A DNA stretch of 64,000 nt from Doryteuthis pealeii (taxonomy: Eukaryota; Mollusca; Cephalopoda; Myopsida; Loliginidae), in NCBI GenBank assembly GCA_023376005.1, contig CM042145.1:57770540-57834539 (forward strand), written 5' to 3'. The notes under the pieces were generated by a model. It was not told the DNA's origin. It worked only from the letters and a program-made list of their open reading frames with translations, and searched no databases. Position numbers and translations under genes: made by a program. Below, one piece after another: positions 32,779 to 44,032 of the stretch (position 1 is the stretch's first letter; each line of letters opens with the position of its first letter).

Positions 32779-33481
32779 TTTCCATCATAAGGTACTCTTA
32801 GATTTTTCTAGTGATTAAATTTAAATTAGTTTCAAGTCTATTTGGCTACAGGAAGCTGGAAGCCGGAAATCGGAAGCCGAGTTATGGGTACTTCATAGGT
32901 ATTTATGGTAAATCACTACAATATATCTCTTGTTTTTCACTTTTTAGAAATCAAATCAAGACCGAGACAAGTAGTCCATTAATTTTTTATTACTGAAAGG
33001 ATAAAAAATCAGATGAAAGAAAAGAAAGCATTAAATAACTTCTTTTTATATTTGTTCATAAAATAAAAAAATTAGTTTGTAAAAAAATGACTTTAGTCTT
33101 GTTAAACATCATCAAAATGCACTAAAGGAGGTCATTAGTGATGTTACACCAGTATCCTTACAGATTTCGGGTTTTGCAACATTATATCTTTTCCACCGGT
33201 AGACCTGACCGCCTCCTTTCCAGATTCGCTCTGTGTATTTTACGAATAGTTCATAAATTCTTATATATTGGTCCAGGGATACTTAATAGTCCCACAGTGA
33301 CTTGCTCTGTATAAACTATGAGATTTGAAGGAAATACTTAACTAAAAAGTTAGAATAAAGATGGTTATTAGTATTTCTGTTATTTTTTTCATCTCTTCAA
33401 TGTATAAAAAATAGTGTGGATTTTTCGCTTTTTGACCCCCCCCCAAAAAAAAACAAACTAGCAAGGATTTTCTCAAACAGA
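32775..33481. other. AT-rich spacer
   Basis: Non-repetitive AT-rich DNA with a poly-C/poly-A patch near 33438-33455. No gene. Confidence 0.5.
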
Positions 33482-33700
33482 TTTAATCGATCCCTAGATG
33501 GGACCCTAACAACTACAATTTCTTTTGGTACACGTGGATCTGGGAGTAATGCCAGCCAGGTGGTGACTTCATACATGCCAAAGCTCTAGAACTTGAGCCT
33601 CACTATGCAGTTTAGTGTCATATTTAGAAAAAAAAACGTTATTTGGGAGTCTTATCCTGCTGCAGAGAATGAAATTAAAGCTTTCTAGCCCCCCCCCCCA
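33482..33700 (-). repeat. REP-3 copy, minus strand
   Basis: TAGATGGGACCCTAACAACT, CACGTGGATCTGGGAGTAAT and GGGAGTCTTATCCTGC follow the REP-3 order. The tail is not present nearby. Confidence 0.75.
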
Positions 33701-33770
33701 AAAAAAAGGTCTCTGTTTACTGTCAGCACACACGTATACATATATAATTTAATTTGTATATTTTACTATA

Positions 33771-34007
33771 GTAAGTCGTCGGGTGGCTTAAAGTCGGTAT
33801 CAGCCAGACAACGAGGGAGTCTATCCCCTTTTCACTAATGCTAGATTGTTCTGGCGTCTGAGGTGGAGCGCCACACGCACCATCTGCTCATTACTTTACC
33901 GTATGTTACTCGATCCCTGTGCTACTCATACGTTGATGACCGGTATCGAACCTGGAACCTTGTGGTTCCTAGGCTGACGCTCTACCGACTTAGCTAAGCC
34001 GGCCCCT
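33771..34007 (-). repeat. SINE-1 copy, full length
   Basis: The minus-strand head reads CTTAGCTAAGTCGGTAGAGC, then GGTTCGATACCGG. The body lacks the segment with ACCAAGGAGA. Confidence 0.9.
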
Positions 34008-34405
34008 TTATTTTACTATGATTAGATAAATTAGATGAATTATGTCTTATTTAGTAAATCTGGTATTGGTTATTATCAATTATGAGGTTATCAATGTTTG
34101 ATATTACCAATACCGATTTGCAATCACACATGGGATAAGAGAGTTAGCAGTTTAAAAAAAAAATATTATTATAGTATATTCAATATGCTGTGAGTGAAAG
34201 AAATTTAAAACTAAGACGTTATCAATTCATATAATAACTAATCTATTACAGAAACAAAGAGATGTATCGAATATGTACGGAGTGCAAAAATTATGCGAAA
34301 GTTTTGTCCAGTTATTCACTGGTAAAAAGTTATTGGATCATGACCATTTAGTTCTGTCTTTTAATGACATGATCAGAGCATATCTTGTCTTATAGAAGAA
34401 GCAAC

Positions 34406-34407
<2 letters not shown>
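34008..34407. other. AT-rich spacer
   Basis: No gene or known repeat. Confidence 0.5.
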
Positions 34408-34445
<38 letters not shown>

Positions 34446-34884
34446 GGAATTTGAGATAAAGATGGGCCAACTTCTCCCAGCCAGGATAGCAGACCTAATA
34501 TTGATTAACAAAAAAAAAAAAAAAAAAAAAAAAAAGAAAAAGAAAAAGATAATTTGTGAACTGGTAGACTTTGCAGTTCCAGCAGATCACAGGGTGAAGA
34601 TGAAGGAAAAAGATAGACAAATACCCGGATCTTGCCAGAGAATTTAAAAAGCTGTGGAATATGCGGGTCAAAGTGATACCAATTGTAGTTGGTGCGCTTA
34701 GAACGGTCCCCCAAAAACTTGGAAAAAAGACTGGAGGAATTGGAACTCTGAGGAAGAATTGAGACCACCCAGAAAACAGCATAGCTGAAATTAGATAGAA
34801 TACCCAGAAAATTCCTTGAGACCTGAGGAAACTTGTTGGCACTCAGACTTCAGCGAAAGACCATCCGCTAACACAGGAGTGAAC

Positions 34885-34948
<64 letters not shown>
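34408..34948 (+). pseudogene. R4/Dong-like LINE 3' end between TAA tracts
   Basis: Left TAA tract 34408-34443, right TAA tract 34888-34948. The frame reads RIADLILINKKK (an R-P-D-like motif with P replaced), a poly-Lys run from a 24-base A tract, LVDFAVPADHRVKMKE, then shifted frames with NMRVKVIPIVVGAL and ILRKFLET-like blocks. The D..K-type residues in DFAVPADHRVKMKE fit a restriction-like endonuclease core. A 5'-truncated insertion into a TAA microsatellite is the simplest reading. Confidence 0.8.
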
Positions 34949-34949
<1 letters not shown>

Positions 34950-35388
34950 CTGAATCTCTCACAATTGTAGCTCAAGACAACACCACAAGAACAAACTATA
35001 TCAAAGCAAAAATCGATGACGCAACAAAATAGTAAATGTAGAATGTGTGGAGACAGAGACAAAATGGTTAATCATATAATAAGTGAATGCAACAAACTAA
35101 GTGAGAACAAAACTAGACTCGACTTTGAAAGGCGATCCACAAGCAACTCTACATGAAATTACATTTTTATCATACTACTAAATGATATATGCATAAACCG
35201 AAATCTGTCCTAGAGAATGAGACACATAAAATTCTCTGGGATTGTGAGATACAAACGGATCACCTAACCCCGACCAGATGACCAGATCAAGTGTTAATCA
35301 AAAAGAAGAAGAGAACATGTCATTTTGTTGTCCTGGTGGGTCACAGAGTAAAATGAAACCCCCCCCCCAAAAAAAAAACAAAAAAAAA

Positions 35389-35425
<37 letters not shown>

Positions 35426-35705
35426 AACGAAAATAAAGACAAATACTTGGACCTGGCCAATGAACTAAAAAAACTGTGGAAAATAAGGTGAAGGTCGTAC
35501 CAATTATTGATGGTGCCCTTGGAACGATCCCCAAGGGTTTGGAAAAGTCGGGGGTGAATTAGAAATGAGATGAAGAATCGAAAACATCCGAGCAACAACA
35601 TAGTTTAGATCAGCTAGAATACTCAGAAGAGTCTTGGAAATACGAGGGGATTTGCCGCCATTCATACTCCAGTGAAATACCACCAGGTAAATGAAAGAGT
35701 AGAAG
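34949..35705 (+). pseudogene. R4/Dong-like LINE, longer 3' fragment
   Basis: Starts right after the TAA tract. Frames show KCRMCGDRDKMVNHIISEC (a C-x2-C..H..C zinc knuckle), RLDFERRSTSNS-like spacer, KILWDCEIQTDHL, DQVLINKKKRTCHFVVLVGH, a long poly-Lys stretch at 35370-35425, KYLDLANELKKLW, VPIIDGALGTIPKGLE and ILRRVLE. The knuckle followed by the endonuclease-like region is the R2/R4-group order. Several frameshifts make it inactive. No TAA tail is left at the right end. Confidence 0.8.
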
Positions 35706-36061
35706 AGACAAGATATATTAATAATCATCCTTATTTCATAGCCATTTTCACAAACTGAAATTTATTTATAAAATAAATAATATAAGAGAACGTTATTTAA
35801 TTATTTCTGTTCTTTTTCGCCTGATTATTATCCTATTAGCAATGCAACATTAATTTACTACTTACATGTTTCAGTCTTAATTTGATTTCTGATGAGTGAA
35901 AGACTAGACAGATAATAATAGTGGTGTATGTATAATCTGAACATTTCTCAAGTTGGTAAACCCAAAAAGGATCCATAACTCAGCTTCCGAATCAACTTCG
36001 AAACCAATTTCACTTTGATCCACGGACAAATCTAGGGGTAACTTATAGAAAAGTTTACCTT
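35706..36061. other. AT-rich spacer
   Basis: No gene seen. Confidence 0.5.
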
Positions 36062-36352
36062 AAAATGTCTCCTTTTCCAAATAATCCAAACAGACACAGG
36101 GACTTAATATTATAATGGCTATTTATAGTGGCTAAATGTCTCCTTTTCCAAATAATTCAGTTACAAACACAGGGACTTAATATTATAATGGCTATTTATA
36201 GTGGCTAAATGTCTCCTTTTCCAAATAATTCAGTTACAAACACAGGGACTTAATATTATAATGGCTATTTATAGTGGCTAAAATGTCTCCTTTTCCAAAT
36301 AATTCAGTTACAAACAGACACAGAAATGTAATATTATAATAGATAGTGGCTA
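36062..36352. repeat. minisatellite of about 73 bp, four copies
   Basis: AATGTCTCCTTTTCCAAATA starts at 36063, 36134, 36207 and 36281. Units two and three are almost identical; the first and last are diverged. Confidence 0.95.
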
Positions 36353-36949
36353 TCTGAACTAAGACAATAACCTATTATAAAAATAATTACAAGTTTCGAC
36401 AGACTTAAAGCCTTTAGCCAAATTCAATGAAGTATTTCTTTATTATTTTGAAAACCAATTTCACAGTGAAAAGAGCTAAAGATAAATAAAATAGAATCAA
36501 ATAAAATTTGGTTGAACATTTATTGAACACAAAAAACAGTTATTAATGGGTTTTAAACTGAAAATAGTAACCAATAAAAATACAGCAACAAAAACTCACA
36601 AGTAATTTCAAATTGGCGACTAGAAATGCAATTCTATCCAATGAATATTCTTAGTGTTTCTAAATCTATTTCAAATTATTTCCAGCCGATTATTTTTTTT
36701 CCTCTTCTCAATTTGTAATTATAATTATTTTTTCAGAATGTCCGTACATTTTTATTCAAAATCCTTAATACTGTGAAGAAGTTTTTTTTTTTATAAACAT
36801 GTAAATAAACAGAAATTCATTAATTTACTCTTTGCGAATTATGGCTTTCACCGGAGTCCCCCCTCCTCCACAGCTATGGGTAAAATAATACCACTACTAT
36901 TCTTATACAAGGATGGATTCATACCTTTCATTTTCATATTTAACAATAT
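36353..36949. other. AT-rich spacer
   Basis: No gene. A short SINE-2-like piece may lie near 36850-36880 (GGAGTCCCCCCTCCTCCACAGC), too diverged to call. Confidence 0.4.
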
Positions 36950-37000
36950 CCTTAAATAACCCATGAAGGTTGATATGCAATTAAAACAAAGAAACCAAAC
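36950..37000 (+). repeat. 3' hairpin tail module
   Basis: AAATAACCCATGAAGGTTGATATGC in two blocks, then AAAACAAAGAAACC, as at 39000 and 39650. Confidence 0.6.
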
Positions 37001-37014
37001 TATTCACTTGAGTT

Positions 37015-37560
37015 TAAGTGACAACAAGTCTCATTAGTTCTTCGTGACCCTTCTGGTCCTCAATTCCCATAGTCTCCTTTTCAAGCCGTTCCAAGTGCAC
37101 CAACTACAATTGGTATCACCATCAACTTCATGTTCCACAGCTTTTACAGCTCTATGACAATATCCAGTTATTAATCTTTTTGCTTTCTTTCATTTTCACT
37201 TTGTGGTCCGCTGCAACAACAGCAAAATCAAAGGAGTTGATAAGTTTATTCTTGTTAATTAACACAAAGTCTCGTCTTCAGGGTGAACCGTTTCTATTAA
37301 AAAAAAAAAACCCCAAACCAAACAAAACAAAACAGACAATTTCATGGTTCTGATGTTCTGGGACGAATTCTGATTTATGCATATACCATTTGTTAGTTGG
37401 CCCAAATTTTAATTTCTTGCACAATTTCCAGTTGATCATCTTTCCTATACTGTTATGCCGAGTCTTGTACTCCTTTTGTGCCAGTTTTCTGCTTTCGCTT
37501 ATCATGTGATTAATCATTTCATCTCTGTCACTACTAACCCACATTGGCTCTACTGTTGCA
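37015..37560 (-). pseudogene. R4/Dong-like LINE 3' fragment, minus strand
   Basis: From 37544 the minus-strand frame reads SSDRDEMINHMISESRKL, QKEYKTRHNSIGKM, WKLCKKLKFGPTNKWYM. This corresponds to the zinc-knuckle region of 35050, but with the knuckle cysteines replaced by serine. Further on, minus-strand blocks at 37200-37030 match the IPIVVGAL part (CCAACTACAATTGGTATCAC on the plus strand). An A tract near 37300 splits the frame. No TAA tract is left. Confidence 0.8.
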
Positions 37561-38029
37561 CATAATCAATTCTTCTTTTATTCTCTTAGAGGATCTATGT
37601 ACATCAATCTAATAAAAGTGTCACTATGATGTCATGTTTTTGTTGGATTGCGGCTACATATATACAAACAATCATAAAGAGGATATTAGTAATGTATTGA
37701 CAATGAAACTATTTACAACCTTACATATGAAAATGAAAGGTGTGAATCCAACTATTCTCCCTCTAGCTATAGGTATATTAAATATTAAATTCTCATTATA
37801 AAATCAACAGCTGCTACAATCTTGTAGTGGAGATTGAACTTGCAGCCTCCTGATCGTGAGTCGTGGCTCCAAGTCAGACTACTCACCCTCGTTGACGCGT
37901 ATGCAAATTTCTACATTGCGATGACAGCGCTGGGTGCGATTGGCCCGGATATGGGATCTTGGTGAGGACAGTTAATCATTATTTAAGGCCTGCCTTCCCA
38001 CACCGAGGAGAGTTGTGTCGGTCTTGCTA
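37561..38029. other. spacer with a short SINE-2 piece
   Basis: A SINE-2 body fragment is visible at 37735-37775 (AAGGTGTGAATCCAACTATT, CTCCCTCTAGCTATAGG). The rest (37790-38000) is moderately GC-rich and unrecognised. Confidence 0.45.
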
Positions 38030-38235
38030 ACGATTAAGCTTTGGCAGATTTATTGAGGACTGCTGTAAAATTGTTGCAGGCAGAAAAATAATTTGTCAGG
38101 GGACTTTTGCAGTTGGGAGAATGTATTTTTCTGTGGATAGATTCAGCTGTCCGACTCGACGAATTTCTGTTCTCATAAATTTTTAAACTGTTGTTAATGT
38201 TTATATAATCTACTACAATAAAAACACTGGGTTCT
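38030..38235 (+). repeat. dispersed repeat, copy 2 (pair with 26090)
   Basis: Shares blocks TTTGGCAGA, AAATTGTTGCAGGCAG and GACTTTTGCAGTTGGGA with 26090-26265. Confidence 0.5.
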
Positions 38236-38453
38236 ATATTTCCGGTCAAAGGCCATTTGTTTTGTTTTTCTACTTTTTGTTTTTATTGCCAACTTTGAAG
38301 GAGGATAATTTTCTCGTCAGCTCCTAGAACCCGGAGATATTGAAGTAGCGCACAAGCATCCAGATCCAATAACACGTTGACTTTGCCAGGTGCTTGCATC
38401 GAAATTACCTTAAACAAAGGAATTGAATGGTAAATACAACAAAAAACTGCCCT

Positions 38454-39050
38454 GTCAGCTGGGGCGTTAGAATGCAACGACTGCACCTCTACAGAGGGGT
38501 AAGACTCCCCCAATGGGGCCAACTGTTGGCCGTGGGTGGCGACCCGTGATGCTTAAGGATAGAACCCGGGTGGCTGAGTAGTCAATGACTTGCAATATTC
38601 CACTTTGGCTCTTTCTTGGGCTAGACGGGCGGTCGGAGATGCCCCCTCCGATCAATCAGCTGGCCACATCAAGCCCTAGCACCTATATGATTGCCCCAAC
38701 CCTATTGCCCTTATGGCAACCCCCAATCCTTCTTCATATGGGTGCTAGAAGGCGGTGGCTGGGGGTCTACATGTCCTGGGAATGACGTTAAATTCTATCT
38801 GATGGTGAGGTTCCAGTTCTGGAGGTTTGGGGAGTGTGGAGCACCCCTTCATCACCATTGCTCCCTGGTCCATTCTGACCCGGAGTGGTAGTACCTGTTA
38901 GGATCGCATCTATGGGTTGAATAGAAAAACATGAGTTTATAAACAAATTTGTATTATGCATTAAGAATGAATTTATTTCACAACTTTATCGGCATTAAAT
39001 GACCCACCGAGGTTGATATGCCGTAAAACAAAAGAAACCAAACCAAACAA
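38454..39050 (+). repeat. REP-3, long form, copy 1 of tandem pair
   Basis: Starts around GTCAGCTGGGGCGTTAG, with GGGGTAAGACTCCCCC, GACGGGCGGTCGGAGATGCC, TGGGTGCTAGAAGGCGG, GAGGTTCCAGTTCTGGAG and AGTGGTAGTACCTGTTAGG, and ends in the hairpin tail (CGGCAT at 38990, ATGCCG at 39018). This is the most complete REP-3 here. The open frames on both strands are repeat-derived. Confidence 0.85.
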
Positions 39051-39099
39051 CAAAAACTTCCTTCCGAGGAATATGAAATAAAACCGGCGCATGAAAGAA

Positions 39100-39703
39100 A
39101 CAGCGTGTCAGCTTCTTGCTGGAGCGTTAGAATACACCAACTGCACCTCTGCCAAGGGGTAAGACTCCCTCCTTAGGGCCACCTGGTGGCGACCTTTGAT
39201 GTTTAAGGATAGAAACCAGGTGGTTGAGCAATCCATGACATGTAATACTCCACTTTGGTCCTTACTTGGGTTAGACGAGCGGTCGGAGATGCCCCCACCG
39301 GTCAATTGGCTGGCCACGTCAAGCCCTAGCACCTATATGATTGCCCCAACCCTATTGCTCTTATGGGAAGCCCCAACTCTTTTTATCATATGGGTGCTAG
39401 AAAGCGGTGGCTCAGGGTCTTCATGTTTTGGGATTGACGTTAAACTCTCTGATGGTGAGTTTCCAGTTTTGGAGGTTTGGGGAATGTGGAATACCCCTTC
39501 ATTACCATTACTCCCTGGTCCACTCTGACCCTGAGTGGTAGTACCTGTTAGGGTCCCATCTATGGGTTGAATAGAAAAACATGAGTTTATAAACAAAATT
39601 GTATTATGCATAAAGAATGAATTTATTTCACAACTTTGTCGGCATTAAATAACCCACCGAGGTTGATATGCCGTAAAACAAAAGAAACCAAATCAACCAA
39701 ACC
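39100..39703 (+). repeat. REP-3, long form, copy 2 of tandem pair
   Basis: The same layout as 38454-39050, block for block, including the middle (AACATGAGTTTATAAACAAA) and tail (CGGCATTAAATAACCCACC). By eye the two copies differ at roughly one base in ten. The identical middle segments suggest a duplication of the whole element rather than two insertions. Confidence 0.85.
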
Positions 39704-39777
39704 ATGGAACACACACGAAAAACATTGACACCAATCGCTTGATAACATAATTGTGGTAGTAATAAGTAAAAGTAAAA

Positions 39778-40025
39778 AGTAAAGTCGTCGGTGTGGCCTA
39801 ATGTCAGTATCAGCCATACAGCGAGAGAGTCTCTCCCCTTTTCACTAGCGCTAGACAAAGGAGATTGTTTTTGCATCTGAGGTTGAGCGCCACACCTACC
39901 ATCAGCTCCTTACTTTACCGCACAGATCCCTGTGATACTCATACACTGAGTTGGTGAGCCCCGGTATCGAACTAGGGACCTTGTGGTTTCTAGCCGAACG
40001 CTCTATCGACCGAGGTAAACCGGTA
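39778..40025 (-). repeat. SINE-1 copy, full length
   Basis: Minus-strand head with A box (TTTACCTCGGTCGATAGAGC) and B box close to AGTTCGATACCGG. Well preserved. Confidence 0.9.
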
Positions 40026-40450
40026 GTAATAATATTAATTATTAACCCTTAGAACCCGGGCGACTGATATCTGACTAGTTATCTCAAAGTACACATATCA
40101 GGGCGGCCTTGATTCCGACCCGAGAATCCCCATTTCTACATCACTATTGCCTATAATCAACAATATAAGAATAGTGAGTATTAGTTTATAACGAACACTA
40201 GACCCTTATAATACATTACGTCCATGGAGACACTAACACGGAACATTGGGCAAGGAGAGACAAACAACTAACTCGCATTAACAATGCGCGTATGAATGTT
40301 TAATATATACATGTAACAACAAAATAACATAATTCATATATCAGAAACAGGTTAATTGAACAATGTTCGATCAACAAACAGAGTAGCAATCAAAAGGTAC
40401 TAGAAAATGGTTTAAAAAAAGACTTACTATGTTTTCAATGGTTTTCGTGT
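40026..40450. other. spacer
   Basis: Unrecognised sequence leading into the dispersed repeat at 40451; it may be the front of that repeat. Confidence 0.4.
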
Positions 40451-40580
40451 TTAGTCAGTAAAACGGTAATTCTGGTGGACATAAGTTATCTTCCCTTGCT
40501 GCAGAGTTCGCCGATAGGTGGCGTTAGTATTTGGCCAGAAGCCGAGAATTCTGAATTCCTGTCTCTTTCCTCTCAGTTAT
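40451..40580 (+). repeat. dispersed repeat, copy 2 (pair with 31694)
   Basis: GTCAGTAAAACGGTAATTCT, GTTCGCCGATAGGTGGCG and GAATTCTGAATTCC match the first copy in order. Confidence 0.75.
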
Positions 40581-42039
40581 TCTGAGCATTCCAACCGTCC
40601 ATGCTATAATGGCGAGGTGAAATAGAATGCTATGTCGAAAATGGAGATTAATTGTCTGTTTTACAAACAGAACTGAGAAACATGTCTTTTTCGCTCCATA
40701 AGCCAAGACTGAAAACGAATAGGTCTTATCCCTTCAAAGAAAGGGGACCAAAGAGAAAGTTTGTTGAGGCTGAATTATCATGTAACCAACGGACACGTAG
40801 TGTGGGAAGCCACATCCACAATCCAAGGGATGACATTTATTTTTGTCTACCTACAACAATGATATCTAATAATAAGTTAATTAACAATATTATTATTAAC
40901 AATTATTAACAATATTATTTATACATTGCTAGTCCCTGTTAAATAATAGATTCAAATATTTTTAGATGTTATGCTATTTTTGTCAAGAGTTCAGGGTGGA
41001 CGAGTCGATGGGTATAGTGGATGGGGGTATCAGTTTCTAAGAGTTAAAAGGGATGTATATGAAAATGGAAACTGATATTCAAATAAAGTTGTCTGGCAAG
41101 CAATAAAAACTGATGCAATTGATATTAAAGCTGAAAGAGAAAATTAATAAAATCAATAACACGATAAACTGATTAAGAATGTCAAAGAGTCCATATTAAC
41201 AAGTTCAATAATAAAATGATAATTTATTCAGTTATATGTGATATCTCTATAGTGATGCTAATAGCTTTTTGATTTAGTGCGTCCTGGGACGCACATATTT
41301 GCTTTGAATAAGTCCCCGGGAAAATTTATGGGTCCCAACTAAAATTTCTTAATAAATTGTAGGGTTTTTATTTATGGTCTGGGGAAACAATTAAAGCCAT
41401 CTAACTCTTACCTTGTAACCTACCCTGTGTAATTCGTTTCTAAGAAACTATTGAAATGTATTTACAGTTGGCTTGAAATGGTGAGGAAGAAAAAAAACAC
41501 TGGGACGCATGGAAATTATTTTACTGCGTCCTTTTAGATTTTTGTGTGTCAGAGACGCAGAACGCGTACCTGTCAGCGTCTCTGTTTCTATTAACTTTTT
41601 GTCCTGCCACTGTTCTTTATATGGAACAGGATTTTCCAAAGCTGTGAAGAGATTACATTCCTTGCTTGATACGGTTTCCCTATTTTGCGTTAGGGAACAC
41701 GAGAAATAAGTATCGCCCCCCCCGTGTCTACTAGTAGGTGCTAAGTGGTGTAGAAAGCAGCTTTATAAAATCAGAAGCGCCAAAGTAAAATCCTCTTTCA
41801 CCCTTCAGATTACACAAAGTTAACTCACACAAATTGCGTCTCCAGTCTACAGGACAGGGGGCTTTGAGTCCCCCAGCATGCCGTATCGCAAAGACCGCAA
41901 GAAAATTTTAAAACATATAAATGTTTATACTTTACTCTTTTACAAGCAGCCTCAAGACTTTACCCATAAAAGACTATTTTTCTATTAGGACATTTCTCTT
42001 ATACTAAATTAAAAAATAAAAAATAAACGGAAATATATC
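40581..42039. other. spacer, no gene called
   Basis: Includes an 18-base perfect palindrome GTGCGTCCTGGGACGCAC at 41278-41295 and further ACGC-type motifs at 41506-41580 (GGGACGCATGG, AGAGACGCAG), perhaps parts of one decayed element. Open frames of 60-85 codons have no recognisable domain. Confidence 0.4.
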
Positions 42040-42660
42040 AATAAGTAGATCTGAGTCTATTCTAGTAGTGACCAGATTTGAATTCAGAGTTTTTTTTTCT
42101 CCTAGACTGGTTGACAGTGTGAAACATGTCAAACACCTTTGACAGTTAAGCACTTATCCATGGAATGAAGGTTTTTTGCTCACACCAGAAACCATTATTT
42201 TAAAGCAAACAATATGAAAGATCTATTTGAAAATGTCAACAGAGAGGATATTCTCACCTTTTTGAGGGAAATAAAATTATACCATAGAATATAGACATGA
42301 AACTAATCAATACCATACAACATAATCCCCAATGATGCTAACACATTGTTAAAACCAATTACTAAAAAGTTTAAATATTAATACACGATATGCATTACTT
42401 CCTAACATTTAGGCATGACATAACCCCAGACCGATTGATATGCCGTTAAAATCAATAAACCAACCAACTAGACTGGTTGCCTAACCAAGGTTAAAGAGCC
42501 CAGTCTGCCCTACTATTTACCCATAGCAAAAGGGAGAATAGTTGGATTCATACCTTTCCCAAGATTATTAGCGCTATGTGAACTGTGGCTTCGACCAGGA
42601 ATTGAACTCGGGCCGACGAGTCTATTTTCTACGACACTAATCAGTACACCACCGCGTTTC
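42040..42660 (-). repeat. SINE-2 copy split by a hairpin-tailed insert
   Basis: The 3' part is at 42040-42113 and the rest resumes at 42468, ending with the tRNA head near 42600-42660. The two parts join at CTAGACTGGTTG, which is present on both sides of the insert. Confidence 0.9.
42114..42467 (+). mobile_element. hairpin-tailed retroposon with 12-bp target duplication
   Basis: A 354-bp insert flanked by CTAGACTGGTTG at 42102-42113 and 42468-42479. It starts ACAGTGTGAAACATG, has no REP-3 front blocks and no tRNA-like head I can see, and ends with the 3' hairpin module (GGCATGACATAACCCCAGAC, ATGCCG) plus AATCAATAAACCAACCA. The duplication length and the tail-first repeat end fit target-primed reverse transcription. 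No coding frame. Confidence 0.8.
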
Positions 42661-43190
42661 CCTAATATATATAAGCTCTTTGTATCTTCTATCATGTATA
42701 TTTTCTCTATTAAGTTTGCTCAGGCGATAATATACCTTTTTCATCATTTCGTCGTGAATTTGTCTTAGGAAGAAACGATATTCAACAAACAATCATTCAT
42801 CAGCAGCTGTAAACTTTTTCATTCATAAATTTATTTCTAATTATGTTAAGTATTTGCAAATTAAACTTTTATTCATTTCCAGAACAAAACCTAATGTCTG
42901 TTAATATTGAGAATTTATAACTTAAAGTTTCAATTGTTAAACAATTGTTTAAAGATTTTAGCGTGGAAATCTAAAAAAATTTGACAGAAGTTGCAGAATC
43001 TTTGTTATTGCGTATTTATTAGTCAGTTAAAAAATATACGATAGGATTCAGAAAATTATTCGAGAGTAAATTTGTCTAAACTCCCCATATGCTAGAAATA
43101 ATAATCACATTCCTATTTGCATGTTTGGTGTGATAAAGATTAATCAAATATATTTCTATGACGTGGATCTTCTAAATCTATCTAGACAGT

Positions 43191-43193
<3 letters not shown>
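42661..43193. other. AT-rich spacer
   Basis: No gene seen. Confidence 0.5.
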
Positions 43194-43244
<51 letters not shown>

Positions 43245-43362
43245 GATAGGAGGATTTGAATAAATCCGACAAAATGTGGTTAAGCATAGAGGGTTAAAGG
43301 GTGGACAAATGCCCACACTTTTTTCCTCTATTCTTAACCACACACACACACACACACACACA

Positions 43363-43366
<4 letters not shown>
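43194..43366. repeat. TA and CA tracts around a small hairpin
   Basis: TA tract 43194-43240 and CA tract 43340-43366. Between them, TGTGGTTAAGCATAGAGG (43275-43292) and CCTCTATTCTTAACCACA (43325-43342) form an 18-base inverted repeat with one mismatch. Confidence 0.85.

Positions 43367-43415
<49 letters not shown>
43367..43415. repeat. (TA)n microsatellite
   Basis: TA tract bordering the MITE candidate at 43415. Confidence 0.95.
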
Positions 43416-43417
<2 letters not shown>

Positions 43418-43546
43418 GTCATAAAAGTATCGAGATTGAAGGTGTATTTACCAAGGCAGAAATGAACAATGAATGGAACGTTATTTTTTTCAGAATACTA
43501 GATGTGTCAAAAAGTACAAAAAATCTCGATACTTTTTTGATACACC

Positions 43547-43549
<3 letters not shown>
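43415..43549. mobile_element. small Tc1/mariner-type MITE candidate
   Basis: AAAAGTATCGAGATT near 43422 is inverted at 43521 (AATCTCGATACTTTT), and the right end (GATACACCGTA) adjoins TA. A second, inner inverted pair (GTGTCAAAAAGTAC and TACTTTTTTGATACAC) sits at the right end. Both sides abut TA tracts, so the TA target duplication cannot be judged. Confidence 0.55.
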
Positions 43550-43621
<72 letters not shown>

Positions 43622-43631
43622 TGTGTGTGTG
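43548..43631. repeat. compound microsatellite TA / GT
   Basis: TA tract 43548-43584 followed by GT tract to 43631. Confidence 0.95.
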
Positions 43632-44032
43632 ATGGAAATCTGATCTCTCGGATAAGATAAGTCAAATAATTCTTCCAAGCTGTAAGTCTTGTCCGTACTA
43701 CTGTATAACTGCACGACTTGGACTCTAACGAAACAGCCAAATTCAACCCAAGATCAGAAGAGAGGAATCAGCCAAGATCGAAGAATAGAAGGATAGAAGA
43801 TCCGGCCAGCTAAGAAGAGAAGTACGAATGCTATCCAACAGTCCAAATGGTGAGGCTCCTGTTTTGAAGACCTGGGTGTGATAGGCTGATTTATTATTTT
43901 ATTATTTATTATTATTATTATTTTAAAATCCACAATCAAAAATAAGAACCTCACCATCAAATATAGTTTAATGTCATAGTATTGGAATATTTTGATATAT
44001 AAGGTGTGCTGAAGTCCAATATTTAAATTTAT
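43632..44032. repeat. REP-3 scraps and spacer
   Basis: A plus-sense REP-3 scrap lies at 43848-43880 (ATGGTGAGGCTCCTGTTTTG) and a minus-sense scrap at 43948-43990 (AACCTCACCATCAAATATAG), with an ATT tract between. They could be the arms of an old foldback like that at 6184. Confidence 0.45.

Noticed and set aside
39333..39611. 92-codon minus-strand frame
   Set aside because: Lies wholly inside REP-3; the sister copy at 38.5-39.0 kb does not keep the same frame intact.
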